Program-made: the position numbers and the translations under genes
From: Streptomyces misionensis
Lineage (GTDB): Bacteria; Actinomycetota; Actinomycetes; Streptomycetales; Streptomycetaceae
Length of the DNA: 64,000 nucleotides
Assembly: GCF_007896895.1 (NCBI RefSeq)
Contig: NZ_VOGW01000160.1
Coordinates: 8,386 to 72,385 of the forward strand
Direction: 5' to 3'
In this document: positions 24,484 through 35,329 of the stretch, piece after piece
How the letters are laid out: each line of letters opens with the position of its first letter
Position numbering within the stretch: position 1 is the stretch's first letter
Notes under the pieces: model-generated
Told to the model about the DNA's origin: nothing
Database searches by the model: none
The model's input: the letters and a program-made list of their open reading frames with translations, nothing else

Positions 24484-25770
24484 GTGGCACGCATCGGTGA
24501 CGGCGGCGATCTGCTCAAGTGCTCGTTCTGCGGCAAGAGCCAGAAGCAGGTCAAGAAGCTCATCGCAGGGCCCGGTGTGTACATCTGCGACGAGTGCATC
24601 GATCTCTGCAACGAGATCATCGAGGAAGAGCTCGCGGAGACCAGCGAGGTGCGCTGGGAGGAGCTGCCCAAGCCCCGCGAGATCTACGAGTTCCTCGAGG
24701 GCTACGTGGTCGGCCAGGAGGCCGCCAAGAAGGCCCTGTCGGTCGCGGTGTACAACCACTACAAGCGGGTCCAGGCGGGCGAGAACGGCGGCGCGAGCGG
24801 CCGGGACGACGCCATCGAGCTGGCGAAGTCCAACATCCTCCTGCTGGGCCCCACGGGCTCCGGCAAGACCCTCCTCGCGCAGACCCTGGCGCGCATGCTG
24901 AACGTCCCGTTCGCCATCGCCGACGCCACGGCGCTGACCGAGGCGGGCTACGTCGGCGAGGACGTCGAGAACATCCTGCTGAAGCTGATCCAGGCCGCCG
25001 ACTACGACGTCAAGAAGGCCGAGACCGGGATCATCTACATCGACGAGATCGACAAGGTGGCCCGCAAGAGCGAGAACCCGTCGATCACCCGCGACGTCTC
25101 CGGCGAGGGCGTGCAGCAGGCCCTGCTGAAGATCCTTGAGGGCACCACGGCCTCGGTGCCGCCGCAGGGCGGCCGCAAGCACCCGCACCAGGAGTTCATC
25201 CAGATCGACACGACGAACGTGCTGTTCATCGTGGGCGGTGCCTTCGCCGGCCTGGAGAAGATCATCGAGGCCCGGGCGGGCGCCAAGGGCATCGGCTTCG
25301 GCGCCACGATCCTCTCCAAGCGCGAGCTGGAGGCCAAGGACGTCTTCGAGGACGTCATGCCGGAGGACCTGGTCAAGTTCGGCATGATCCCCGAGTTCAT
25401 CGGCCGTCTGCCGGTGATCACCTCGGTGCACAACCTGGACCGCGAGGCGCTGCTGAAGATCCTGGTGGAGCCGCGCAACGCCCTCGTCAAGCAGTACCAG
25501 CGCCTGTTCGAACTCGACGGCGTGGAGCTGGACTTCGAGCGCGAGGCCCTGGAGGCCATCGCCGACCAGGCCATCCTGCGCCAGACCGGCGCCCGGGGCC
25601 TGCGCGCCATCATGGAGGAAGTCCTCCAGGGCGTCATGTACGAGGTCCCCTCCCGCAAGGACGTGGCCCGCGTCGTCATCACCGCCGACGTGGTCCTCTC
25701 CAACGTCAACCCCACCCTGATCCCGCGCGACGCGCGCGGCCGGGGCTCGGGGGAGCAGAAGACGGCGTAA
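24484..25770 (+). CDS. clpX: ATP-dependent Clp protease ATP-binding subunit ClpX
   Basis: A 428-residue AAA+ unfoldase that feeds substrates to ClpP. It has an N-terminal zinc finger (C13, C16, C35, C38), Walker A GPTGSGKT at 122-129, Walker B YIDEID (D187, E188), the pore-loop region and sensor 2 in [12 protein letters not shown] start. The 169-bp spacer with a hairpin after clpP2 suggests partly separate expression. Confidence 0.97.
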   Translation: MARIGDGGDLLKCSFCGKSQKQVKKLIAGPGVYICDECIDLCNEIIEEELAETSEVRWEELPKPREIYEFLEGYVVGQEAAKKALSVAVYNHYKRVQAGENGGASGRDDAIELAKSNILLLGPTGSGKTLLAQTLARMLNVPFAIADATALTEAGYVGEDVENILLKLIQAADYDVKKAETGIIYIDEIDKVARKSENPSITRDVSGEGVQQALLKILEGTTASVPPQGGRKHPHQEFIQIDTTNVLFIVGGAFAGLEKIIEARAGAKGIGFGATILSKRELEAKDVFEDVMPEDLVKFGMIPEFIGRLPVITSVHNLDREALLKILVEPRNALVKQYQRLFELDGVELDFEREALEAIADQAILRQTGARGLRAIMEEVLQGVMYEVPSRKDVARVVITADVVLSNVNPTLIPRDARGRGSGEQKTA

Positions 25771-25783
25771 GCTCCGCGCACGC

Positions 25784-25819
25784 CGAAGGGGCCCCGGTCA
25801 CCCGACCGGGGCCCCTTCG
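25784..25819. terminator. Bidirectional terminator clpX / lipoprotein-like gene
   Basis: A perfect 16-bp stem (CGAAGGGGCCCCGGTC and complement) with a 4-nt loop between converging genes. Confidence 0.85.
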
Positions 25820-25840
25820 CATGCCCTGGGGCTTACGGGG

Positions 25841-26824
25841 TCAGGCCTTCACCCGCACCTCGTTGCGGAACTTGGCCGCCAGTTCGGCGTCCGCCGCGGG
25901 GTCGCCGGACCGGCCCGCCGCGAGCATCGCGACATCCATCGGCATGACCATGCCGAGCGTGCTGCGGTCACCCCAGATGCAGAAGTCGAACGACATCTCC
26001 TTGGGGCCCGTGCTGTCGGTGTTCGCGCCCTTGGCCTGCTGGCACTTGAGGACCGCGCCGTCGAGCGAGGCCGGCTTGTACTGCTTCGGCTCACCGACCA
26101 GGGTGTACTTGTCGGTGCTGCTGTCCTTGGAGCTCTCGCTCTTCAGGTAGGCGAACATCGCGTCGACGGTCTTCTCGGGGTCGTCGATCGTCCCGTAGAC
26201 GCCGCCGAACTCGATGATCTTCTGGCCCAGCGGGTTGGAAGCGTCCCCGGACTTGTACTCGGCGCTGACGTCCTGCGGGTTGTGCACGCCCCACTTCTCG
26301 GCGTCCTTGAGGTCGCTCGAGGTCATCGTGTCGCTCTTGCTCGAACCGCGCTTGTACTCCGTCAGCACCGTCGCCGGGGTCGTCAGCTTGTGCGGGCCGT
26401 CGTCCGCCATGCCACTGCTGCCGCCGCCGAGCAGGACGACCGCGCCGACCACGATCGCCGCCACGACCACGACCGCGCCGATGATCAGCCCCGTCTTCTT
26501 CCTGCCGCCCCCCGGCTGGGGGGTCTGGGGCATGCCGTAGGGCTGCTGGCCATAGGGGTTCGGCTGCTGGCCGTACGGGTTCTGCTGCGGGGGGACGCCG
26601 GGCTGCTGCGGGTAGCCGTACCCCGGCTGCTGCGGGGCCTGCTGGGGGTAGCCGTAGCCGGGCTGCGGCGGGGCCGGCGGCTGACCGTACGGGCCGGCCT
26701 GCGGCTGCTGGCCGTACGGACCCGGCTGCCCCGGCTGGCCGTACGGACCGGGCTGCCCCGGCTGGCCGTACGGGCCCGGCTGCTGGGGTGGCTGGCCGTA
26801 CGGGCCCGGCTGGTTGCTGCTCAT
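25841..26824 (-). CDS. Membrane protein with Pro-Gly-Tyr-Gln-rich N-terminus
   Basis: A 327-residue protein. The first 130 residues are low-complexity repeats of the type PGPYGQP and GYGYPQQ (cytoplasmic). One helix (TGLIIGAVVVVAAIVVGAVVLLGGG) follows, then an extracellular domain of about 170 residues with two Cys (LKCQQAKG and FDFCIWGD) that may form a disulfide. ATG at 26824 with GGGGGATC upstream. This layout is common in actinomycetes; the function is unknown. It is divergent from valS. Confidence 0.85.
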   Translation of the reverse strand: MSSNQPGPYGQPPQQPGPYGQPGQPGPYGQPGQPGPYGQQPQAGPYGQPPAPPQPGYGYPQQAPQQPGYGYPQQPGVPPQQNPYGQQPNPYGQQPYGMPQTPQPGGGRKKTGLIIGAVVVVAAIVVGAVVLLGGGSSGMADDGPHKLTTPATVLTEYKRGSSKSDTMTSSDLKDAEKWGVHNPQDVSAEYKSGDASNPLGQKIIEFGGVYGTIDDPEKTVDAMFAYLKSESSKDSSTDKYTLVGEPKQYKPASLDGAVLKCQQAKGANTDSTGPKEMSFDFCIWGDRSTLGMVMPMDVAMLAAGRSGDPAADAELAAKFRNEVRVKA

Positions 26825-26948
26825 TTCTGGGATCCCCCTAGGACGTTTATATGTTCCTGACATCCTGGACCAGCGACCGAAGGCGCAGGGCACCGGGGGT
26901 CGCACCGTTACAGAACAAACGCGTTTCGGGACCGGCCCGTGACCCCTC

Positions 26949-26961
26949 TAAACTGAGCCCC

Positions 26962-26962
<1 letters not shown>
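26949..26962 (+). promoter_or_regulatory. Leaderless promoter of valS
   Basis: TAAACT (26949-26954) lies 7 nt upstream of the GTG start at 26962 and no Shine-Dalgarno is present, so transcription should start on the start codon. No T-box or other aminoacylation-sensing leader can fit. Confidence 0.6.
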
Positions 26963-29586
<2,624 letters not shown>

Positions 29587-29611
29587 CCGTCCGTACGGCT
29601 CCGTACGACGC

Positions 29612-29648
29612 CGAAGGCCCCGGTACCGACAAGGCACCGGGGCCTTCG
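29612..29648 (+). terminator. Terminator after valS
   Basis: A perfect 13-bp stem (CGAAGGCCCCGGT and complement). Confidence 0.8.
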
Positions 29649-29685
29649 CCCACTCCTGTCCCCGGCCCTCCGTAGACTGGGACCC

Positions 29686-31203
29686 GTGAGCGACCTCCCG
29701 CACGACGACAACGGCCGGCCCGACCCCCTCGACTCCTTCGAGGAGATCATCGAGGCCGAGACCACCCGCGACCCCGACCTCGCCGTGATCGAGGCCGGCA
29801 GCCGCACCCTCCGGACGCAAGGGGGAGCGCCGACGGCCGACGTACCCGCGCGCCCCGAGGACCCGGAGGTCGACAAGGCGCTGCGCGAGGTCGAGGCCGA
29901 GCTGGCCACCCGCTGGGGCGAGACCAAGCTGGAGCCCTCGGTCGGCAGGATCTCCGCGCTGATGGACCTGCTGGGCGAGCCCCAGCGCTCGTACCCCTCG
30001 ATCCACATCACGGGCACCAACGGCAAGACCTCCACCGCGCGCATGATCGAGGCCCTGCTCGGCGCCTTCGAACTGCGCACCGGCCGCTACACCAGCCCTC
30101 ACGTCCAGTCGATCACCGAGCGGATCAGCCTGGACGGCGCCCCGATGAGCGCCGAGCGGTTCGTCGAGACGTACCAGGACATCAAGCCGTACATCGAGAT
30201 GGTGGACTCCGCCCAGGAGTTCCGGCTGTCCTTCTTCGAGGTGCTCACCGGCATGGCGTACGCGGCCTTCGCGGACGCCCCGGTCGACGTCGCCGTCGTC
30301 GAGGTCGGCATGGGCGGCTCCTGGGACGCGACGAACGTGATCGACGCCGATGTCGCGGTCGTCACCCCGATCTCCCTGGACCACACCGACCGCCTCGGCG
30401 AGACCCCGGCGGAGATCGCCGGCGAGAAGGCCGGGATCATCAAGCAGGACGCGACCGTCATCCTGGCCCAGCAGCCGGTGGACGCCGCCCAGGTGCTGCT
30501 GAAGAAGGCCGTGGAGGCCGACGCCACCGTGGCCCGCGAGGGCCTGGAGTTCGGCGTCGTCGCCCGCCAGGTGGCCGTCGGCGGACAGCTGCTCACCCTG
30601 CGCGGCCTCGGCGGCGAGTACCACGAGGTCTACCTCCCGCTGCACGGCGCCCACCAGGCGCACAACGCGGCCGTGGCGCTCGCGGCGGTGGAGGCGTTCT
30701 TCGGCGTCGGCGCCCAGCGTGCCGAGCCGCTGGACATCGACACCGTCCGCAAGGCGTTCGCCGCCGTCTCCTCCCCGGGCCGCATGGAGGTCGTACGGCG
30801 TTCCCCCACCGTGGTGCTGGACGCGGCGCACAATCCGGCCGGCGCCGAGGTGACCGCCGAGGCGGTGCGCGAGGCGTTCGACTTCAGCCGGCTGATCGGC
30901 GTGGTCGGCGCGAGCGGCGACAAGAACGTGCGCGGGCTGCTGGAGGCCTTCGAGCCGATCTTCGCCGAGGTCGTCGTCACCCAGAACTCCAGCCACCGCG
31001 CCATGGACGCGGACGAACTGGCCGCCATCGCCGTCGAGGTCTTCGGCGACGAGCGGGTCCAGGTCGAGCCGCGGCTGCCCGACGCCCTGGAGGCCGCGAT
31101 CACGCTGGCCGAGGAGGAGGGCGAGTTCGCGGGCGGCGGGGTGCTGGTCACCGGTTCCGTCATCACGGTCGGCGAGGCCCGGCTGCTGCTGGGCAAGGGC
31201 TGA
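29686..31203 (+). CDS. folC: Bifunctional folylpolyglutamate / dihydrofolate synthase
   Basis: A 505-residue Mur-ligase-fold enzyme that adds Glu to dihydropteroate and to folates. The P-loop GTNGKTS starts at residue 110; SLDHTDRLGETPAEIAGEKAGIIK and VVLDAAHNPAGAE are family signatures. The N-terminal 60 acidic residues are extra compared with E. coli. The GTG start has TAGACT 7 nt upstream and no ribosome site, so it is a leaderless gene with its own promoter. Confidence 0.94.
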   Translation: MSDLPHDDNGRPDPLDSFEEIIEAETTRDPDLAVIEAGSRTLRTQGGAPTADVPARPEDPEVDKALREVEAELATRWGETKLEPSVGRISALMDLLGEPQRSYPSIHITGTNGKTSTARMIEALLGAFELRTGRYTSPHVQSITERISLDGAPMSAERFVETYQDIKPYIEMVDSAQEFRLSFFEVLTGMAYAAFADAPVDVAVVEVGMGGSWDATNVIDADVAVVTPISLDHTDRLGETPAEIAGEKAGIIKQDATVILAQQPVDAAQVLLKKAVEADATVAREGLEFGVVARQVAVGGQLLTLRGLGGEYHEVYLPLHGAHQAHNAAVALAAVEAFFGVGAQRAEPLDIDTVRKAFAAVSSPGRMEVVRRSPTVVLDAAHNPAGAEVTAEAVREAFDFSRLIGVVGASGDKNVRGLLEAFEPIFAEVVVTQNSSHRAMDADELAAIAVEVFGDERVQVEPRLPDALEAAITLAEEEGEFAGGGVLVTGSVITVGEARLLLGKG

Positions 31204-31213
31204 GGAGTCCGAC

Positions 31214-31570
31214 GTGCGTACGCTGTGTTCATCCACTCTGATCGGCGAGTTCTTCGTCATCGGCTTCGCCGGACTGGTCGCCATGAAGGACCCGAGCCTG
31301 TCGGTGTCGACCGTCTGGCTGGTCAGCGGCATCGCCATGGTGCTGTGCGTGCTGCTGTGCGGCGTGGTGACCCGGCCCGGCGGGGTCGCCCTCGGCTGGG
31401 CCCTCCAGATCGCCCTGATCGCCTCCGGCGTCTTCGTGCCCACCATGTACTTCATGGGCGCGCTGTTCGCGGCCCTGTGGTGGGCCTCGGTGCACTTCGG
31501 CCGGAAGATCGACGAGGCCAAGGCCCGGTTCGCCGCGCAGAGCGACTCCTCCACGCCTGACGCTGTGTGA
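31214..31570 (+). CDS. DUF4233 membrane protein
   Basis: A 118-residue protein with four helices, starting MRTLCSSTLIGEFFVIGFAGLVAMKDP and containing VVTRPGGVALGWALQIALI. This small family sits downstream of folC throughout actinobacteria (known context); its role is not established. It begins 10 bp after folC with GAGGAG before the GTG, so it is co-transcribed. The charged C-terminus (GRKIDEAKARFAAQ) is cytoplasmic. Confidence 0.88.
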   Translation: MRTLCSSTLIGEFFVIGFAGLVAMKDPSLSVSTVWLVSGIAMVLCVLLCGVVTRPGGVALGWALQIALIASGVFVPTMYFMGALFAALWWASVHFGRKIDEAKARFAAQSDSSTPDAV

Positions 31571-31638
31571 CAGGGGCGCGGACACGCCCTGTAACCTCGT
31601 CCCACCGCACACACGTTTCACGCGTAAGGAGTCCCCTC

Positions 31639-32052
31639 GTGAGCCAGCGCACCCTCGTCCTCCTCAAGCCCGACGCCGTCCGTCGCGGCCTGACCGGCGA
31701 GATCATCAGCCGTATCGAGCGCAAGGCCGGCTGGCAGATCACCGCGCTGGAGCTGCGCACCCTGGACCAGGAGACCCTGGAGCAGCACTACGGCGAGCAC
31801 AAGGGCAAGCCCTTCTACGAGCCGCTGGTGGCGTTCATGGCCTCCGGTCCGGTCGTCGCCATGATCGTCGAGGGCGAGCGGGTCATCGAGGGCGTGCGCG
31901 CGCTCGCCGGCCCGACCGACCCGATCGTCGCCGCGCCGGGCTCCATCCGCGGCGACTTCGGTGTGATCGTCCGCGAGAACCTGATCCACGCCTCGGACTC
32001 CGAGGAGTCCGCCGAGCGCGAGGTGAAGATTTTCTTCCCCGGCCGCGCCTGA
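31639..32052 (+). CDS. ndk: Nucleoside diphosphate kinase
   Basis: A 137-residue enzyme that equalises NTP pools through a phospho-His intermediate. The catalytic H117 is in NLIHASDS; KPDAVRRG near the start is the signature. GTG start with AAGGAG 8 nt upstream. It lies directly upstream of the mre cluster, as in S. coelicolor. Confidence 0.97.
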   Translation: MSQRTLVLLKPDAVRRGLTGEIISRIERKAGWQITALELRTLDQETLEQHYGEHKGKPFYEPLVAFMASGPVVAMIVEGERVIEGVRALAGPTDPIVAAPGSIRGDFGVIVRENLIHASDSEESAEREVKIFFPGRA

Positions 32053-32247
32053 TACCGGCGATCGAGGGAACGAGCGCCCCCGAACGCCCGTCTCCACAAG
32101 CGAGGCGGCCCGCCATCTGGTGACAATGACGGAGACCCTCGCGCAGTGTTCGTGCAGGCGCGTTTACGATAGAAGCCTTCACGTCACAGCACCCGCCTCG
32201 CCTGCCTGACATGCCCTCAAAAGCTCGGGAAGGCCAGATGAATCCGG

Positions 32248-33279
32248 ATGGGGAACTCAATGTCGTTCATCGGCCGTGACATGGCTGTCGACCTCGGGAC
32301 CGCCAACACGCTGGTGTACGTCAGGGGTCGCGGAATCGTACTGAACGAGCCGTCCGTCGTCGCGATCAACACCAACACCGGTGGCATCCTGGCGGTCGGC
32401 GCCGAAGCGAAGAAGATGATCGGCCGGACGCCGGGGAACATCGTGGCCGTCCGGCCGCTGAAGGACGGCGTGATCGCCGACTTCGAGATCACCGAGCGGA
32501 TGCTCCGCTACTTCATCCTGAAGATCCACAAGCGGCGGTATCTGGCGCGTCCCCGGGTCGTCGTCTGTGTGCCCTCGGGCATCACCGGCGTCGAGCGCCG
32601 CGCGGTGATCGAGGCCTCCACCCAGGCGGGCGCCCGCCAGGTGCACATCATCGAGGAGCCCATGGCCGCGGCCATCGGCTCCGGCCTGCCGGTCCACGAG
32701 GCCACGGGCAACATGGTGGTGGACATCGGCGGCGGCACCACGGAGGTCGCGGTCATCTCCCTCGGCGGCATCGTCACCGCCCAGTCCATCCGCGTCGCGG
32801 GTGACGAGCTGGACAACGCGATCATCCAGTACATCAAGAAGGAGTACAGCCTTCTGCTGGGCGAGCGCACCGCCGAACAGATCAAGATCACCATCGGTTC
32901 GGCGTACGAACTCGAAGAGGACGAGCACACCGAAGTCCGCGGCCGGGACCTGGTGTCCGGGCTGCCCAAGACCGTCGTCATCTCGGCCGCCGAGGTCCGC
33001 AAGGCGATCGAGGAGCCGGTCAACGCGATCGTGGACGCGGTCAAGACGACCCTCGACAAGTGCCCGCCGGAGCTGTCCGGCGACATCATGGACCGGGGCA
33101 TCGTGCTGACCGGTGGCGGCGCCCTGCTGCGCGGTCTGGACGAGCGGCTGCGCCGGGAGACCGGAATGCCGATCCATATCGCCGAGGACCCGCTGGACAG
33201 CGTCGCGCTCGGATCGGGAAAGTGCGTCGAGGAGTTCGAGGCGCTCCAGCAGGTGCTGGACGCCCAGCCGCGCCGATGA
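32248..33279 (+). CDS. mreB: Rod-shape/spore-wall actin MreB
   Basis: A 343-residue bacterial actin. It has the phosphate-1 loop [25 protein letters not shown] and the [17 protein letters not shown] phosphate-2 loop. In Streptomyces MreB is not needed for tip growth but organises spore-wall synthesis together with MreC, MreD, PBP2 and RodA, encoded next. The start [11 protein letters not shown] is used in homologues; the inner ATG (MSFIG) is possible. TACGAT near 32166 may be the -10 of its promoter in the 195-bp upstream spacer. Confidence 0.96.
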   Translation: MGNSMSFIGRDMAVDLGTANTLVYVRGRGIVLNEPSVVAINTNTGGILAVGAEAKKMIGRTPGNIVAVRPLKDGVIADFEITERMLRYFILKIHKRRYLARPRVVVCVPSGITGVERRAVIEASTQAGARQVHIIEEPMAAAIGSGLPVHEATGNMVVDIGGGTTEVAVISLGGIVTAQSIRVAGDELDNAIIQYIKKEYSLLLGERTAEQIKITIGSAYELEEDEHTEVRGRDLVSGLPKTVVISAAEVRKAIEEPVNAIVDAVKTTLDKCPPELSGDIMDRGIVLTGGGALLRGLDERLRRETGMPIHIAEDPLDSVALGSGKCVEEFEALQQVLDAQPRR

Positions 33280-33293
33280 CGCGGTACTTCGAT

Positions 33294-33329
33294 TCCGCCG
33301 TACGAGACGTTCTCCTCTCGTGCGGCGGA
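33294..33329 (+). terminator. Hairpin between mreB and mreC
   Basis: TCCGCCGTACGAGA and TCTCGTGCGGCGGA pair over 14 bp with one mismatch, 15 nt after the mreB stop. It is followed by a short A+T-rich stretch (TTGATATAGAGGCATAAG) that could hold a promoter for mreC onward. It may set the high MreB to MreC ratio. Confidence 0.6.
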
Positions 33330-33448
33330 TCGTTGATATAGAGGCATAAGCTCCCCCCCAACGGGCCCCTTGGATTTGCGCCTTGGCATTGGCGCCAATT
33401 CCGAGGGCCCGACGAATTCCTACTTGAGGAAGGGCACGGCCGCCGCAC

Positions 33449-34471
33449 GTGAGGGACACCAAAGAGAGCCGGCTGCTCCTGGTCCTGCTGATCGCCATCG
33501 CGTTCGCGTTGATCACCGTGGATATCCGAGGGGGCCGGAACTCCCCGGTCGACGGCGCCCGGCAGGCCGCGGCCGCCGTCTTCGGCCCGGTGGAGGACGG
33601 ACTTTCCTCGGCGGTCGACCCGGTCGGCAACGCCATCTCCGCGGTCCGAGACTCGGGCAACCGGCACAGCAGGCTCGCCGAGCTGGAGAAGGAGAACGCG
33701 GCCCTCAAGGCGAAGCTCGGCAGCGACGACCGGACCCGCAGCCGGCTCGGCCAGCTCGACCGGATGCTGAAGCTCGCCGGCGAGGGCCAGTACGGCATCA
33801 AGGGCGCCCAGGTCATCGCCATAGGGTCCGCGCAGGGCTTCTCCTGGACCATCACCATCGACGTCGGCGCGAACGACGGCATCAAGCGGGACATGACCGT
33901 CCTCAACGGCGACGGCCTGGTCGGCCGGGTCACCACGGTCGGCCCCGACACCTCCACCGTGCTGCTCGCCAACGACCCGGACTTCACCGTCGGCACCCGT
34001 CTGGAGGGCAGCGACGAGCTCGGCTTCGCCTCCGGGCAGGGCGACCGCCCGCTGCGCGTGGAACTCCTCAACGGCAAGGCGGAGGTGAAGAGGGGCGACC
34101 GGCTGGTCACCTTCGGCTCCGAGTCCGACAAGCCGTTCGTGCCGGGCGTGCCGGTCGGCGTGGTCTCCCGCGTCGATCCCTCCGGCGGCGGTCTGACCCG
34201 CACCCTGTACGTCACCCCGTACGTCGGCTTCACCAAGCTGGACGTCGTCGGCGTGGTCGTCCAGGGCCCGAAGAAGGACCCGCGCGACGAGGTACTGCCG
34301 GCCAAGCCCAAGCCGGTGCCGACGCCGACGGTGACCGTCACCGTCACCCCGTCGGCGGACGCGAACGGGAACGGCGGCAACTCCGGCTCGAACGCGGGCG
34401 ACCGCTCGCAGAACGACTCGTCGCAGAACTCGTCACAGAACGACACTTCGCACAACGACCAGCAGCCGTAG
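33449..34471 (+). CDS. mreC: Rod shape-determining protein MreC
   Basis: A 340-residue bitopic protein: helix at about 9-26 (LLLVLLIAIAFALITVDI), coiled-coil (LAELEKENAALKAKLG) and a periplasmic beta domain (DVGANDGIKRDMTVLNGDGLVGRV). The tail is Thr/Asn/Ser-rich (about 45 residues, NSGSNAGDRSQNDSS) and likely disordered. It links MreB to the wall synthases. GTG start with GAGGAAGGG about 16 nt upstream, a rather long spacing. Confidence 0.94.
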   Translation: MRDTKESRLLLVLLIAIAFALITVDIRGGRNSPVDGARQAAAAVFGPVEDGLSSAVDPVGNAISAVRDSGNRHSRLAELEKENAALKAKLGSDDRTRSRLGQLDRMLKLAGEGQYGIKGAQVIAIGSAQGFSWTITIDVGANDGIKRDMTVLNGDGLVGRVTTVGPDTSTVLLANDPDFTVGTRLEGSDELGFASGQGDRPLRVELLNGKAEVKRGDRLVTFGSESDKPFVPGVPVGVVSRVDPSGGGLTRTLYVTPYVGFTKLDVVGVVVQGPKKDPRDEVLPAKPKPVPTPTVTVTVTPSADANGNGGNSGSNAGDRSQNDSSQNSSQNDTSHNDQQP

Positions 34472-34484
34472 GAGCTGAATCCCC

Positions 34485-35162
34485 ATGCGTGTCAACCGGA
34501 TCCTGCTCTCCGTACCGCTGGTCGTGGTCGCGCTGGTGATCCAGGTGAGCGTCCTCGCCCGCCTCCATCTGCCGGGCGCCGTCCCCGACCTGCTGCTCCT
34601 CACCGTCCTCGGCCTCGCCATGGTGTACGGCCATGTCGGCGGCGCCCTCGTCGGGTTCGCCGCCGGCCTGCTGGCCGACGTCGCCCCGCCCGCCGACCAC
34701 GCGGCCGGCCGCTACGCCCTGGTGCTCTGTGTGACCGGCTACTTCGCCGGGCTGATCAAACCGGAGAGCGGCAAACTGAGGTCGGTGACCGGCCCGATGG
34801 CCGTGGTGGTCGCCGCCGCGATCGGCTCCACCCTGCTGTACGCCGGGGTGGGCGCCCTGGTCGGCGACACCGCCGCCCGCCATGTGGGCCTGCCCGGCCT
34901 GCTGGTCTCCGCCGCCCTGTACGACCTGCTGCTCGCCCCGTTCGTGGTCCCCGGGGTGATGTGGCTGGCCCGCCGCTGCGACAACGACCCGCTGGCCGAG
35001 ACCGGCGCCACCGGCAAGGCGGCCGACATCTCCTCGGGCTGGCTGTCCTCCGGCACCGGCCTGCACATCGGCAGCCAGCGCGGGGCCCTCGGCGCCCTGA
35101 AGGCCAAGGCCCGCACCCGCTCCGCACGGGTCGGCCGCATCAAGGGGGTCAAGCGCCTGTGA
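34485..35162 (+). CDS. mreD: Rod shape-determining protein MreD
   Basis: A 225-residue membrane protein with five or six helices (ILLSVPLVVVALVIQVSVLARL at the start). It carries the MreD region PDLLLLTVLGLAMVYGHVGGALVGFAAGLLADV. An extra C-terminal tail of about 50 basic residues is cytoplasmic. AGGAG lies 10 nt before the ATG and only 13 bp separate it from mreC. Confidence 0.93.
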   Translation: MRVNRILLSVPLVVVALVIQVSVLARLHLPGAVPDLLLLTVLGLAMVYGHVGGALVGFAAGLLADVAPPADHAAGRYALVLCVTGYFAGLIKPESGKLRSVTGPMAVVVAAAIGSTLLYAGVGALVGDTAARHVGLPGLLVSAALYDLLLAPFVVPGVMWLARRCDNDPLAETGATGKAADISSGWLSSGTGLHIGSQRGALGALKAKARTRSARVGRIKGVKRL

Positions 35163-35329
35163 GGGAACGACAGGCCCCCGGCGGTCCGGGGCGATTCACT
35201 CGAACGGGTCGGATTCCGCGGAACGCGGGCTCACAGGCTGATCGTTCATCATTCGTACGCACGCGGGCCGTTCGCACACACGCGCCGCGCACCCAGACGT
35301 CCGCGCACTGAGAGGGGGAGACAGCCGCA

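Noticed and set aside
26825-26961. T-box or other tRNA-sensing leader for valS
   Set aside because: The predicted start of transcription lies on the GTG codon, so there is no leader, and no T-box core sequence is visible.
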